Source: Fusobacterium massiliense (GTDB lineage Bacteria > Fusobacteriota > Fusobacteriia > Fusobacteriales > Fusobacteriaceae). Taken from it: a stretch of 64,000 nucleotides of DNA. A program made the translations under genes and the position numbers. This document shows positions 1-9,657 of this stretch, one piece after another. The stretch is taken from contig NZ_LT608325.1 of the NCBI RefSeq assembly GCF_900095705.1, positions 62,001 to 126,000 on the forward strand, written 5' to 3'. The notes under the pieces were generated by a model that saw only the letters and a program-made list of their open reading frames with translations, was not told where the DNA came from and searched no databases. Each line of letters begins with the position of its first letter. Position 1 is the first letter of the stretch.

Positions 1-28
1 ACCAGTTCGAATCTGGTCGTCGCCTCCA
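1..28 (+). tRNA. tRNA-Cys, 3' part only
   Basis: Only the T arm (ACCAG-TTCGAAT-CTGGT), the 3' acceptor strand CGTCGCC, discriminator T and an encoded CCA are present; the 5' part lies outside the window. The inferred acceptor GGCGACG with U73 is typical of bacterial tRNA-Cys. The anticodon is not visible, so the isotype is inferred. Confidence 0.7.
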
Positions 29-78
29 TAAAAAACATTTGACAATTTAAAAATACTATGATAATATCTAAAAGGTAT

Positions 79-154
<76 letters not shown>

Positions 155-160
155 AATTAT

Positions 161-236
161 GCGTCATTAGCTCAGTTGGTAGAGCATCTGACTCTTAATC
201 AGGAGGTCACAGGTTCGACCCCTGTATGACGCACCA
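161..236 (+). tRNA. tRNA-Lys (CTT)
   Basis: Acceptor GCGTCAT/ATGACGC, A73 and encoded CCA. The anticodon loop CTCTTAA gives CTT, which reads AAG. Confidence 0.95.
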
Positions 237-244
237 TTTAATAA

Positions 245-319
245 GCCCCGTTCGTTCAGTGGTTAGGACATCAGATTTTCACTCTGGAAACAGGGGTTCG
301 ATTCCCCTACGGGGTACCA
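245..319 (+). tRNA. tRNA-Glu (TTC)
   Basis: 75-nt cloverleaf, acceptor GCCCCGT/ACGGGGT with a G-U first pair, CCA encoded. The loop TTTTCAC gives anticodon TTC. Confidence 0.96.
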
Positions 320-334
320 AAAAATATAAAATAT

Positions 335-410
335 GGTCGCATAGCTCAGTTGGGAGAGCACCTGCCTTACAAGCAGGGGGTCATAGGTTCAAGTCCTATT
401 GTGACCACCA
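335..410 (+). tRNA. tRNA-Val (TAC)
   Basis: Acceptor GGTCGCA paired with TGTGACC, encoded CCA. Anticodon stem CCTGC/GCAGG closes the loop CTTACAA, giving TAC. Confidence 0.96.
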
Positions 411-415
411 TAAAT

Positions 416-492
416 GGGGGTGTAGCTCAGTTGGTTAGAGTGCCTGCCTGTCACGCAGGAGGTCGCGAGTTCGAGCCTCGTCACTCCCGCCA
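416..492 (+). tRNA. tRNA-Asp (GTC)
   Basis: 77 nt. Acceptor GGGGGTG/CACTCCC with one G-U pair, G73 and encoded CCA. Anticodon stem CCTGC/GCAGG closes the loop CTGTCAC, giving GTC. G73 is the usual tRNA-Asp discriminator. Confidence 0.96.
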
Positions 493-495
493 TTT

Positions 496-571
<76 letters not shown>

Positions 572-580
572 GAAAAATAT

Positions 581-664
581 GCGGGGATGGCGGAATTGGC
601 AGACGCGCTAGACTTAGGATCTAGTGTCTTAGACGTGAGAGTTCAAGTCTCTCTCTCCGCACCA
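581..664 (+). tRNA. tRNA-Leu (TAG)
   Basis: 84-nt class II tRNA with a long variable arm. Acceptor GCGGGGA pairs with TCTCCGC (one G-U), CCA is encoded. Stem CTAGA/TCTAG closes the loop CTTAGGA, giving TAG. Confidence 0.95.
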
Positions 665-688
665 TTCAATAAAAAAAAGGGAAACTTT

Positions 689-764
<76 letters not shown>

Positions 765-782
765 AGACATTTAATTTAATAT

Positions 783-859
783 GGGGATATAGCTCAGTTT
801 GGGAGAGCGACGCACTTGCACTGCGTAGGTCAGCGGTTCGATCCCGCTTATCTCCACCA
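783..859 (+). tRNA. tRNA-Ala (TGC)
   Basis: Acceptor GGGGATA/TATCTCC with encoded CCA. Stem ACGCA/TGCGT closes the loop CTTGCAC, giving TGC. One G-U pair lies at the third position of the acceptor stem, the classic alanine identity site. Confidence 0.96.
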
Positions 860-864
860 TTTTT

Positions 865-941
865 GCCTAGGTAGCTCAGTTGGCTAGAGCATACGGTTCA
901 TACCCGTACGGTCGATGGTTCGAATCCATTCCTAGGCACCA
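865..941 (+). tRNA. tRNA-Met or tRNA-Ile2 (CAT), elongator type
   Basis: Acceptor GCCTAGG/CCTAGGC is fully paired, so this is not an initiator tRNA, which has an unpaired first position. Stem TACGG/CCGTA closes the loop TTCATAC, giving CAT. Elongator Met is the simplest call; a lysidine-modified Ile2 cannot be excluded by eye. Confidence 0.9.
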
Positions 942-1075
942 TTTTTTTTAATAAGATTTTATAAAATTCTAAATGTGCTAAAAATCAGAGCTTTTAAAAG
1001 CTAAAAACTTAATAAAGTTTTATAAATATGTATAAAATATAAAAATTACAACAGACAAAAAACAGGCAAATTTAA

Positions 1076-1107
1076 AAGAGATTCAATTAAGAATCTCTTA
1101 TTTTTTA
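1076..1107 (+). terminator. Terminator of the tRNA cluster
   Basis: Perfect 9-bp stem AAGAGATTC/GAATCTCTT with a 6-nt loop, followed by ATTTTTTAT. It lies 135 bp after the last tRNA and before the rpmB promoter. A shorter palindrome, AGCTTTTAAAAGCT, lies at 989-1002. Nothing else is seen between the tRNAs and rpmB. Confidence 0.8.
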
Positions 1108-1157
1108 TATGATTTTAATAGAATTTTAGCCCAAGTATATAAGCTTTTCAAAAAAAC

Positions 1158-1186
1158 TTGCAATTTTTTAAATTAAATGATAAAAT
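1158..1186 (+). promoter_or_regulatory. Sigma-70-type promoter of rpmB
   Basis: TTGCAA, a 17-bp spacer, then TAAAAT, ending about 40 bp before the start codon of rpmB. Confidence 0.65.
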
Positions 1187-1226
1187 AATTCGTATTATTA
1201 ATTAAGATTTTTAAGGAGGTGTGACT

Positions 1227-1484
1227 ATGCAAAGATGTGAAATAACAGGAACTGGTCTTATAAGTGGAAACCAAATATCTCACTCTCATAGATTAACAAG
1301 AAGAGTTTGGAAACCAAATTTACAAGTTACAACTATCGTTGTAAATGGTAGTCCAATAAAAATAAAAGTATGTGCTAGAACTTTAAAAAGTTTAAAAGGA
1401 GCTTCTGAAGTAGAAGTTATGAGAATTTTAAAAGATAATTCAGCTACTTTAAGTGATAGACTAGTAAAACACTTAAATAAGTAA
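1227..1484 (+). CDS. rpmB: 50S ribosomal protein L28 (bL28)
   Basis: The 85-aa product begins [10 protein letters not shown] and contains the L28 signature [13 protein letters not shown]; it is a structural protein of the large ribosomal subunit. The start is set at the ATG at 1227, because a perfect Shine-Dalgarno AAGGAGGT (1213-1220) lies 6 bp upstream; the in-frame GTG at 1221 directly abuts that site. The gene stands alone between its own promoter and terminator. Length is somewhat above the usual 60-80 residues but within the family. Identity is clear from the N-terminal half. Confidence 0.95.
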   Translation: MQRCEITGTGLISGNQISHSHRLTRRVWKPNLQVTTIVVNGSPIKIKVCARTLKSLKGASEVEVMRILKDNSATLSDRLVKHLNK

Positions 1485-1517
1485 TATTTAAAAATTAGTG
1501 CACTGATTTTTAAACTG

Positions 1518-1545
1518 AAAACCACTCATTAGAGTGGTTTTTTTC
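1518..1545 (+). terminator. Terminator of rpmB
   Basis: Stem AAACCACTC/GAGTGGTTT (loop ATTA) followed by a run of T. Confidence 0.85.
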
Positions 1546-1548
1546 TTT

Positions 1549-1663
1549 CTATAGGAAAGTATAAAATAAAATACTTATTAGTCTCTGACGTCCGTATTAG
1601 TTCGAAGAGCCTGTTTTTATTGAGCTCGTAGAACTCATAGGGCTGTCAAGAGACTTTATTTAT
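1549..1663 (+). repeat. Dispersed hairpin element, copy 1 (type 1)
   Basis: Shell end TATAGGAAAGTATAAA, then the hairpin core at 1580-1655: left arm AGTCTCTGAC...GAAGAGC, an 11-nt loop and right arm GAGCTCGTAG...AGAGACT. It follows the rpmB terminator. Plus is defined here as the strand on which GACGTCCGTATTAG is read first. Confidence 0.9.
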
Positions 1664-1841
1664 ATATAAAGTATAAATATAAAAAAGTCTTTTTTATTTT
1701 TTTTGAAATTGATATTAAAAAATGTATCAAAATAGGGAAAAGTAATCGTTAAATAGTCCATATTTATTAGCTTTAGAAAACACTACAAAAATATAGACCA
1801 TTTTTTTAGTATAAGAATATCAAAAAAAAATAAAAAAATTC

Positions 1842-1870
1842 TTTACATTTTTTATTTTTTTTGGTATAGT
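1842..1870 (+). promoter_or_regulatory. Promoter of the liv operon
   Basis: TTTACA, 17-bp spacer, TATAGT, 40 bp before the livJ start. The stretch 1664-1841 before it is A+T-rich with no gene seen. Confidence 0.65.
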
Positions 1871-1910
1871 ATGCCTTAATAAAAAAACAAACTATATGGG
1901 AGGATTTATT

Positions 1911-3056
1911 ATGAAGAAAATTTTAACATCATTACTTGGAGCTTCAATGCTTTTTGTAGCATGTGGAGAACCAAAAACTGAAAAGGCATCAGGAGATGCA
2001 GAAACAATTAAAATAGGAGCTCTTGGACCATTAACAGGACCACTTGCAATATATGGAGTATCTGCAACAAATGGTTTAAAACTTGCTATTGATGAAATTA
2101 ATGCAAATGGAGGAATTCTAGGAAAACAAGTAGAATTAAACTTGTTAGATGAAAAAGGAGATTCTACAGAAGCTGTTAATGCTTACAATAAATTAGTAGA
2201 TTGGGGAATGGTAGCATTAGTTGGAGACATTACATCTAAACCAAGTGTTGCTGTTGCAGAAGTTGCTGCTCAAGATGGAATACCAATGATAACTCCAACA
2301 GGAACTCAACTTAATATAACAGAAGCTGGGTCAAATATATTTAGAGTATGTTTTACAGATCCTTATCAAGGAGAAGTATTAGCAAAATTTGCTAAAGAAA
2401 GTTTAAAAGCTAAAACAGCTGCAGTTGTTGTAAATAACTCAAGTGATTATTCAGACGGAGTTGCAAATGCATTTATAGCTGAAGCTGAAAAACAAGGAAT
2501 TGAAATTGTAGCTAAAGAAGGATACTCAGATGGAGATAAAGATTTTAAAGCTCAATTAACAAAGATTGCTCAAAAAAATCCAGATATTTTATTTGTACCT
2601 GATTATTATGAACAAGATGGTTTAATAGCTATACAAGCAAAAGAAGTTGGATTAAATTCAACTATACTTGGTCCAGATGGTTGGGATGGAGTTGCTAAGA
2701 CTGTAGATAAATCATCTTATTCAGCTATTGAAAATGTATATTTTGCTAACCATTACTCAGTAAAAGATAGTAATGAAAAAATTCAAAATTTCATAACTAA
2801 TTATAAAGCAAAATATAATGATGAACCATCAGCTTTCTCAGCATTAAGTTATGATGCTGCTTATATATTAAAAGCTGCTATTGAAAAAAATGGAAGTGTT
2901 GATAAAGAAAGTCTTGCAAAAGCAATAAAAGAAATAGAATTTGCTGGAATAACTGGTAGCTTAAAATATGATGAAAAAAATAACCCTGTAAAAGGTGTTA
3001 CAATGATAAAAATAGTAAATGGAGATTACACATTTGATTCAGTAGTTTCTAAATAA
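1911..3056 (+). CDS. livJ: Branched-chain amino-acid ABC transporter, substrate-binding lipoprotein
   Basis: This periplasmic binding protein captures leucine, isoleucine or valine (or a related amino acid) for the LivHMGF importer encoded downstream. The 381-aa product starts MKKILTSLLG and has a lipoprotein signal with a lipobox ending FVAC, so mature protein would begin at Cys18. The body carries the type I periplasmic-binding fold signature IKIGALGPLTGPLA. The start at 1911 is preceded by GGGAGGA (the in-frame ATG at 1896 overlaps that site). It opens a five-gene operon. Family assignment is firm; the exact substrate is inferred from the family. Confidence 0.92.
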   Translation: MKKILTSLLGASMLFVACGEPKTEKASGDAETIKIGALGPLTGPLAIYGVSATNGLKLAIDEINANGGILGKQVELNLLDEKGDSTEAVNAYNKLVDWGMVALVGDITSKPSVAVAEVAAQDGIPMITPTGTQLNITEAGSNIFRVCFTDPYQGEVLAKFAKESLKAKTAAVVVNNSSDYSDGVANAFIAEAEKQGIEIVAKEGYSDGDKDFKAQLTKIAQKNPDILFVPDYYEQDGLIAIQAKEVGLNSTILGPDGWDGVAKTVDKSSYSAIENVYFANHYSVKDSNEKIQNFITNYKAKYNDEPSAFSALSYDAAYILKAAIEKNGSVDKESLAKAIKEIEFAGITGSLKYDEKNNPVKGVTMIKIVNGDYTFDSVVSK

Positions 3057-3083
3057 GAATGAATAAAATAGGAGGATAGAGAA

Positions 3084-3971
3084 ATGGAGTTTTTGCTTCA
3101 AATAATTAACGGTTTACAAATAGGGAGTATATATGCTTTAGTGTCATTGGGATATACTATGGTGTATGGAATAGCTCAACTTATAAATTTTGCACACGGA
3201 GATATAATAATGATAGGAGCTTATGTTTCACTTTTCTCTATTCCTCTGTTTAATTCTTGGGGGTTTCCAATTTGGGCAACAGTAATTCCGGCAATTGTTG
3301 TTTGTGCTTTAATTGGATGCTTAGCTGAAAAAATAGCTTACAGACCACTTAGAAATTCACCTAGGATTTCTAATTTGATTACAGCTATTGGAGTTAGTTT
3401 ATTTATAGAAAATGTCTTTATGAAATTATTTACACCAAATACAAGATCATTTCCAAAGGTTTTTAATCAAGGACCTGTTAATTTGATAAATGGATTACAA
3501 ATAAGTTTTGGTGCATTCTCTACAATAATAGTTACAGTTATATTATTTATTTCTTTACACTTATTTATGAAGAAAACAAAATATGGAATGGCTATGATAG
3601 CAACAAGTCAAGACTATGCTGCTTCAGAGCTTGTAGGAATAAATGTAGATAGAACAATACAGCTAACATTTGCAATAGGAAGTGGACTTGCAGCTGTAGG
3701 ATCTGTATTATATGTCTCAGCATATCCTCAAATTCAACCATTGATGGGGTCTATGCTAGGAATAAAAGCATTCGTTGCAGCAGTATTAGGGGGAATAGGA
3801 ATATTACCTGGAGCTGTTGTTGGAGGATTTATATTAGGAATTATTGAAAGTTTAACAAGAGCATATTTATCATCTCAACTTGCAGATGCTTTTGTGTTTT
3901 CAATATTAATTATTGTTTTATTATTTAAACCAACTGGAATTTTTGGGAAGAATGTAAAGGAGAAAGTATAG
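3084..3971 (+). CDS. livH: Branched-chain amino-acid ABC transporter permease LivH
   Basis: 295-aa inner-membrane permease with about eight hydrophobic segments. It has the LivH N-terminal pattern INGLQIGSIYALVSLGYTMVYG and the permease loop VLGGIGILPGAVVGG before the last segments. It pairs with LivM to form the channel through which the LivJ cargo passes. It follows livJ by 27 bp, with AGGAGG upstream of the ATG, and runs directly into livM. Confidence 0.93.
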   Translation: MEFLLQIINGLQIGSIYALVSLGYTMVYGIAQLINFAHGDIIMIGAYVSLFSIPLFNSWGFPIWATVIPAIVVCALIGCLAEKIAYRPLRNSPRISNLITAIGVSLFIENVFMKLFTPNTRSFPKVFNQGPVNLINGLQISFGAFSTIIVTVILFISLHLFMKKTKYGMAMIATSQDYAASELVGINVDRTIQLTFAIGSGLAAVGSVLYVSAYPQIQPLMGSMLGIKAFVAAVLGGIGILPGAVVGGFILGIIESLTRAYLSSQLADAFVFSILIIVLLFKPTGIFGKNVKEKV

Positions 3972-3972
3972 T

Positions 3973-4953
3973 ATGGATAAGAACAAAAAATTAAGTTATT
4001 TAGCAACATATGCGCTACTTATAGGATTATACTTTATCTTATTTTCTTTGATAAATTCAGGTTTTATAAGTAGATATCAAATAGGAATATTAATATTGAT
4101 ATTAATAAATGTAATTTTAGCGGCTAGTTTAAATATAACAGTAGGTTGTTTAGGGCAAATAACTTTAGGTCATGCTGGTTTTATGTCTATTGGAGCATAT
4201 ACGGCAGCTCTTATAACAAAATCTGGTATAATTGCAGGGTATCCTGGGTATATTATAGCTTTGATTGTTGGAGGTTTGATAGCAGGAATAGTAGGGTTTG
4301 TAATAGGAATTCCAGCTTTAAGACTTACAGGAGACTACCTTGCAATAATAACTTTGGCATTTGGAGAAATTATAAGAGTTTTAATAGAATATTTCAAATT
4401 TACTGGAGGAGCTCAAGGTCTAACAGGAATACCTAGAGTTAACAATTTTACACTTATATATTTTATAACTATAATTTCGGTAATATTTATGTATTCTATA
4501 ATGACAAGTAGACATGGAAGAGCTGTTCTTGCAATTCGTGAAGATGAAATAGCAAGTGGAGCTTCTGGAATAAATACAACTTATTATAAAACTTTTGCTT
4601 TTGTATTATCAGCTATATTTGCTGGTATTGCTGGTGGAATCTATGCTCATAACTTAGGAATTTTAGGAGCAAAACAATTTGACTATAACTATTCAATAAA
4701 TATTTTAGTTATGGTAGTCTTAGGAGGAATGGGAAGTTTCACAGGGTCTATTGTTTCGGCAATAGTCTTGACAATATTACCAGAAGTTTTAAGAAGTTTT
4801 GCAGAATACAGAATGATAGTATATCCACTTATATTAATAATAATGATGTTATTTAGACCAAAAGGTTTACTAGGAAGAGAAGAATTTCAAATTAGTAAAG
4901 TTCTTGCTTGCTTAAGTAAAAAAATTAAAAGAGGTGAAGCTAATGGAAAATAA
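3973..4953 (+). CDS. livM: Branched-chain amino-acid ABC transporter permease LivM
   Basis: 326-aa inner-membrane permease, the partner of LivH. LivM hallmarks are SLNITVGCLGQITLGHAGFM near residue 60 and VLGGMGSFTGSIVSA near residue 255. Only one base separates it from the livH stop, and its 3' end overlaps the livG start by 11 bp, so translation is likely coupled. The C terminus is basic and cytoplasmic. Confidence 0.93.
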   Translation: MDKNKKLSYLATYALLIGLYFILFSLINSGFISRYQIGILILILINVILAASLNITVGCLGQITLGHAGFMSIGAYTAALITKSGIIAGYPGYIIALIVGGLIAGIVGFVIGIPALRLTGDYLAIITLAFGEIIRVLIEYFKFTGGAQGLTGIPRVNNFTLIYFITIISVIFMYSIMTSRHGRAVLAIREDEIASGASGINTTYYKTFAFVLSAIFAGIAGGIYAHNLGILGAKQFDYNYSINILVMVVLGGMGSFTGSIVSAIVLTILPEVLRSFAEYRMIVYPLILIIMMLFRPKGLLGREEFQISKVLACLSKKIKRGEANGK

Positions 4954-5722
4954 TAATCCAATTTTAGTGGCTAAAGATATTTCAATTAGCTTTGGAGCAT
5001 TAAAAGCAGTTGATAATTTTAATTTAGAAATAAAACCAAAAGAATTAATTGGCTTAATAGGGCCTAATGGTGCAGGAAAGACAACTGTCTTTAATATATT
5101 GACAGGTGTATATAATGCAAGTTCTGGAGAATATACTTTAGACGGAGAAAATGTTATAAAAACATCAACATCTGAACTTGTAAAAAAAGGACTTGCTCGT
5201 ACTTTCCAAAACATTAGACTTTTTAAGTATTTATCAGTAGTGGATAATGTTATAGCTGCATATAACTTTCGTATGAAGTATGGCGTATTGAAAGGAATGT
5301 TTCGTTTTCCATCTTTTTGGAGAGAAGAAAAAGAAGCTAAAGATAAGGCTATGGAACTTTTAAAAATATTTGATTTAGATAAGTATGCAGATATAGCTGC
5401 TGGTAATTTACCTTATGGAGAACAAAGAAAACTTGAAATTGCTAGAGCAATGGCAACAGAACCTAAAATATTACTTTTAGACGAGCCAGCTGCAGGAATG
5501 AATCCTAAAGAAACTGAAGATTTAATGAATACCATAAAATTAATAAGAGATAAGTTTGGAATAGCAGTATTACTTATAGAACATGATATGCAATTAGTTT
5601 TAGGAATTTGTGAAAGATTAGTTGTTTTAAATCATGGAACAATATTAGCAAGTGGGAATCCTAGAGAAGTTATTAATAATCCACAAGTTGTAGAAGCATA
5701 TTTAGGTAAGGAGGGAGATTAA
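4943..5722 (+). CDS. livG: Branched-chain amino-acid ABC transporter ATP-binding protein LivG
   Basis: 259-aa ABC ATPase energising LivHM. It contains Walker A GPNGAGKTT, a degenerate signature LPYGEQRKLEIARA typical of LivG, and Walker B ILLLDEPAAGMN, followed by the switch histidine in LIEHDM. The start is the ATG at 4943 behind GAGGTG; an in-frame GTG at 4934 lies inside that ribosome-binding site. It overlaps livM by 11 bp. Confidence 0.94.
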   Translation: MENNNPILVAKDISISFGALKAVDNFNLEIKPKELIGLIGPNGAGKTTVFNILTGVYNASSGEYTLDGENVIKTSTSELVKKGLARTFQNIRLFKYLSVVDNVIAAYNFRMKYGVLKGMFRFPSFWREEKEAKDKAMELLKIFDLDKYADIAAGNLPYGEQRKLEIARAMATEPKILLLDEPAAGMNPKETEDLMNTIKLIRDKFGIAVLLIEHDMQLVLGICERLVVLNHGTILASGNPREVINNPQVVEAYLGKEGD

Positions 5723-5726
5723 AAAA

Positions 5727-6440
5727 ATGGCAATGTTAGAAGTAAAAAATTTACATGTTTATTATGATAATATACATGCCTTAAAAGGAATTTCTCTTGA
5801 AATAAATGAAGGTGAAGTTGTATCTATTATAGGAGCTAATGGAGCAGGGAAAACGACAACTTTACAAACTATATCAGGTCTTATAAAACCTAAAAATGGT
5901 TCTATTACTTTTCAAGGAAAAGATTTGTTAAAAGAAAAAGCTAACAACATATGTAAAATTGGAATTGCTCAAGTTCCAGAAGGAAGAAGAATATTTTCAC
6001 AGTTAGCTGTTAAAGACAATTTAAAATTAGGACAATTTACAGTTAAAGATACAGCTGAAAATAAAGAAAAAGATAGAGCAGAAATATATAAAATTTTTCC
6101 TAGAATGTCAGAAAGAAAGAATCAAATGGCAGGAACATTATCTGGTGGAGAACAACAGATGCTTGCTATGGGAAGAGCTTTGATGAGTAGACCTAAACTT
6201 TTAATATTAGATGAACCATCAATGGGATTGTCTCCACTTTTTGTTAAAGAAATCTTTGAAGTTATAAAAAAATTAAAAGATCAAGGGACAACAATTTTAC
6301 TTGTTGAACAAAATGCAAAAATGGCTCTTTCAATTTCAGATAGAGCTTATGTAATAGAAACTGGAAAAATTACTCTAGAAGGTAAAGCATCAGATTTGTT
6401 ACATAATGATAGTGTAAAAAAAGCATATCTTGGAGGATAA
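5727..6440 (+). CDS. livF: Branched-chain amino-acid ABC transporter ATP-binding protein LivF
   Basis: 237-aa second ATPase of the Liv importer. Walker A GANGAGKTT, signature LSGGEQQMLAMGRA, Walker B LLILDEPSMGLSP, H-loop region LLVEQNA as usual for LivF. A GGAGG lies just ahead of the start, 4 bp after livG. The operon ends here with a terminator shared with the convergent glpK. Confidence 0.94.
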   Translation: MAMLEVKNLHVYYDNIHALKGISLEINEGEVVSIIGANGAGKTTTLQTISGLIKPKNGSITFQGKDLLKEKANNICKIGIAQVPEGRRIFSQLAVKDNLKLGQFTVKDTAENKEKDRAEIYKIFPRMSERKNQMAGTLSGGEQQMLAMGRALMSRPKLLILDEPSMGLSPLFVKEIFEVIKKLKDQGTTILLVEQNAKMALSISDRAYVIETGKITLEGKASDLLHNDSVKKAYLGG

Positions 6441-6443
6441 AAA

Positions 6444-6476
6444 AAGGCTGTTGCACTTTGCAACAGCCTTATTTAT
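6444..6476. terminator. Bidirectional terminator between livF and glpK
   Basis: Twelve-bp perfect stem AAGGCTGTTGCA/TGCAACAGCCTT with a 3-nt loop. A-rich on the left and T-rich on the right, so it can serve both converging genes. Confidence 0.9.
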
Positions 6477-6477
6477 T

Positions 6478-7989
<1,512 letters not shown>

Positions 7990-8104
7990 TTAAATATATT
8001 ATGAAAAATTAAATTATTAAATTATTAAATTATTAAAATTTGTGTATTATTTATATAATATAAAGTTTATAAAAATTTTATCATAAAAATGATTAAAAAA
8101 TATT

Positions 8105-8851
8105 TTAAATAGCAACACAAACGATAGATAAGAATGTGTCGAATATAAATGCACCAAGTATTGCACCTATGATTGGAGCAACAACAGGAACCCAAGCATA
8201 TTTCCAATTAGAATCTCCTTTTCCTTTTATAGGTAAAATAGCATGAGCAATTCTAGGTCCTAAGTCTCTTGCGGGATTTATTGCATAACCTGTTGCACCT
8301 CCTGTAGCAATACCAACTAAGACAACAAGTAAACCAACAATAAAAGGACCATTTCCAGGTTGAATTCCGACTTCTCCATACCCGATAGCTAAAATTCCAA
8401 CAACAAGAATAGCAGTTCCTATAATTTCAGTAACAACATTCCAAAGAGGAGCATCTATAGAAGGTCCTGTAGAAAAAACACCTAATTTTACTCCAGCTTC
8501 AGGTTCAGCATCCATTTGGACTTTATAAACAAGATAGGCTAAGGTTGCTCCGACTATACCTCCTAAAGTCTGTGCTATTATGTATCCAGGGACTAAAGAC
8601 CAGGCAAATCTTCCAGACATGGCAAGTCCAATTGTTAAAGCTGGGTTAAGATGAGCACCACTTACCCAACCGGTAGCATAGGCAGCTATCATTACTGCAA
8701 ATCCCCAACCAAAAGTTATAGTTATCCAACCGGCACCTTTTCCATAACTGTGTTTTAAACTACAAGTCATATTAGTTCCGTTTCCAAGGAGCAGAAGTAA
8801 AGCTGTTCCAACAAACTCTCCAACATACATACTCATACTTGTACAAACCAT
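8105..8851 (-). CDS. glpF: Glycerol uptake facilitator (aquaglyceroporin)
   Basis: 248-aa MIP-family channel for passive glycerol entry. Six hydrophobic segments and both pore motifs are visible: GAHLNPALT in the first half and INPARDLGPR in the second; the aspartate after NPAR marks the glycerol-conducting branch. GGGAGG lies before the ATG at 8851. On the minus strand a TATAAT (8921-8926) lies upstream, but its -35 box is poor. Encoded upstream of glpK. Confidence 0.94.
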   Translation of the reverse strand: MVCTSMSMYVGEFVGTALLLLLGNGTNMTCSLKHSYGKGAGWITITFGWGFAVMIAAYATGWVSGAHLNPALTIGLAMSGRFAWSLVPGYIIAQTLGGIVGATLAYLVYKVQMDAEPEAGVKLGVFSTGPSIDAPLWNVVTEIIGTAILVVGILAIGYGEVGIQPGNGPFIVGLLVVLVGIATGGATGYAINPARDLGPRIAHAILPIKGKGDSNWKYAWVPVVAPIIGAILGAFIFDTFLSIVCVAI

Positions 8852-9008
8852 AATAAGACCTCCCTTAAAATATATGTTTTATTTCAGAATAAAAACAATT
8901 ATTTTTGTTTTGTTAGTTTTATTATACCATAAAGTTTAAAAAAATAAAATTTTATTTGAAAGTTTTTTTGTTTTTTGTATTTATACTTTCTTATATAATT
9001 TATGTAAA

Positions 9009-9127
9009 ATAAATAAAGTCTCTTGACAGCCGTATGAGTTCTACGAGCTCAATAAACACAGGCTCTTCGAACTAATACGGACGTCAGAGACTAATTTTAA
9101 TTATTTAATTTTATATTTTCTTATAGA
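9009..9127 (-). repeat. Dispersed hairpin element, copy 2 (type 1)
   Basis: Hairpin core 9017-9092 read in the minus sense, followed by the A+T shell end at 9100-9127 (TTTAATTTTATATTTTCTTATAG). Arms are intact. It lies between glpF and the small gene at 9226. Confidence 0.9.
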
Positions 9128-9180
9128 ATAAAAAAAGTAATTATAAATTAATATTAAAATTATCAATTTATAATTACTTT
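9127..9180 (-). terminator. Terminator of the small gene at 9226-9336
   Basis: Perfect 16-bp inverted repeat AAAGTAATTATAAATT / AATTTATAATTACTTT (about 9135-9150 and 9165-9180). On the minus strand it is followed by a T run. Confidence 0.7.
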
Positions 9181-9225
9181 CTTGTTTATACTATTATTTT
9201 TGTATTATTAAAAGTAAGTATGGAA

Positions 9226-9336
9226 TTATATTGATTTTAGAAAATTAATAGCTTCTTTTAAAGTTAGTTGAGATATAAAAAATATTTCATCATCAGTTAA
9301 CAAATTAAATTTTCTTTTAAATTCTAAGCAATGCAT
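9226..9336 (-). CDS. Small protein, 36 aa, unknown
   Basis: Not recognised. The product starts MHCLEFKRKF and ends LKEAINFLKSI; it is charged, with no membrane segment. The start at 9336 is supported by AAGGAG about 8 bp upstream. A longer in-frame reading from 9417 is not possible, because a well-formed promoter (9389-9417) covers that start. Promoter, ribosome site and downstream terminator together make a plausible monocistronic small gene. Its first residues (M-x-C-x-x-FKR) resemble those of the other small product at 12220-12345, which may be chance. Confidence 0.5.
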   Translation of the reverse strand: MHCLEFKRKFNLLTDDEIFFISQLTLKEAINFLKSI

Positions 9337-9388
9337 ATAAAACATCTCCTTTTTGTATATAAAATAATCTACATTTCTATTTGACATA

Positions 9389-9417
9389 ACTGTATCATAT
9401 TTTATATACAAAGTCAA
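9389..9417 (-). promoter_or_regulatory. Promoter of the small gene
   Basis: On the minus strand TTGACT, 17-bp spacer, TACAGT. Expected leader about 46 nt before the ATG at 9336. Confidence 0.65.
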
Positions 9418-9436
9418 TAAAATTTTTTTATTTTTT

Positions 9437-9494
9437 TATAGAAAAGTATAAATTTAAGTGTTTATTAGTCTCTGACGTCCGTATTAGTTCAAAG
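9437..9494 (+). repeat. Dispersed hairpin element, copy 3 (truncated)
   Basis: Shell end TATAGAAAAGTATAAATTTAA and the left hairpin arm to TTAGTTCAAAG are present. The loop and right arm are missing, so no hairpin can form. Confidence 0.75.
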
Positions 9495-9591
9495 GAATGT
9501 CTGCTAAAGTGTTTTATTGATTGTACAAAATAGTAATTTTAGGAAAAATAAAAATAAAATGAGAATGAGAATGAGAATGTATACTTTTATA

Positions 9592-9620
9592 TAGACAAAA
9601 AAAATAAAATTTGTTATAAT
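9592..9620 (+). promoter_or_regulatory. Promoter of the S24 repressor, flanked by GTATAC boxes
   Basis: TAGACA, 17-bp spacer, TATAAT. GTATAC occurs at 9579-9584 and again at 9637-9642, on either side of the promoter, and a hexamer GAGAAT is repeated three times at 9561-9578. The GTATAC boxes could be autoregulatory operators (inference). Confidence 0.6.
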
Positions 9621-9657
9621 TAATGTATATTAAATTGTATACTCTTTGGAGGTTTTT

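Noticed and set aside
1580-1655. Dispersed hairpin cores as ordinary rho-independent terminators
   Set aside because: They lack a consistent T run, occur in both orientations, and often follow a separate genuine terminator (for example at 1518, 12071, 27539, 31147, 43729).
4146-4436. Alternative-frame and antisense readings inside liv, pgk, asd, thrB and other genes
   Set aside because: They lie wholly within recognised genes in other frames, without ribosome sites or family patterns.
8011-8034. AAATTATT repeats upstream of glpK as a phase-variation tract
   Set aside because: Only about three imperfect copies in A+T-rich DNA; no clear promoter spacing depends on them.
9226-9417. 63-codon version of the small minus-strand gene
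   Set aside because: Its start would lie in the -35 box of the promoter at 9389-9417; the start at 9336 has a proper ribosome site.
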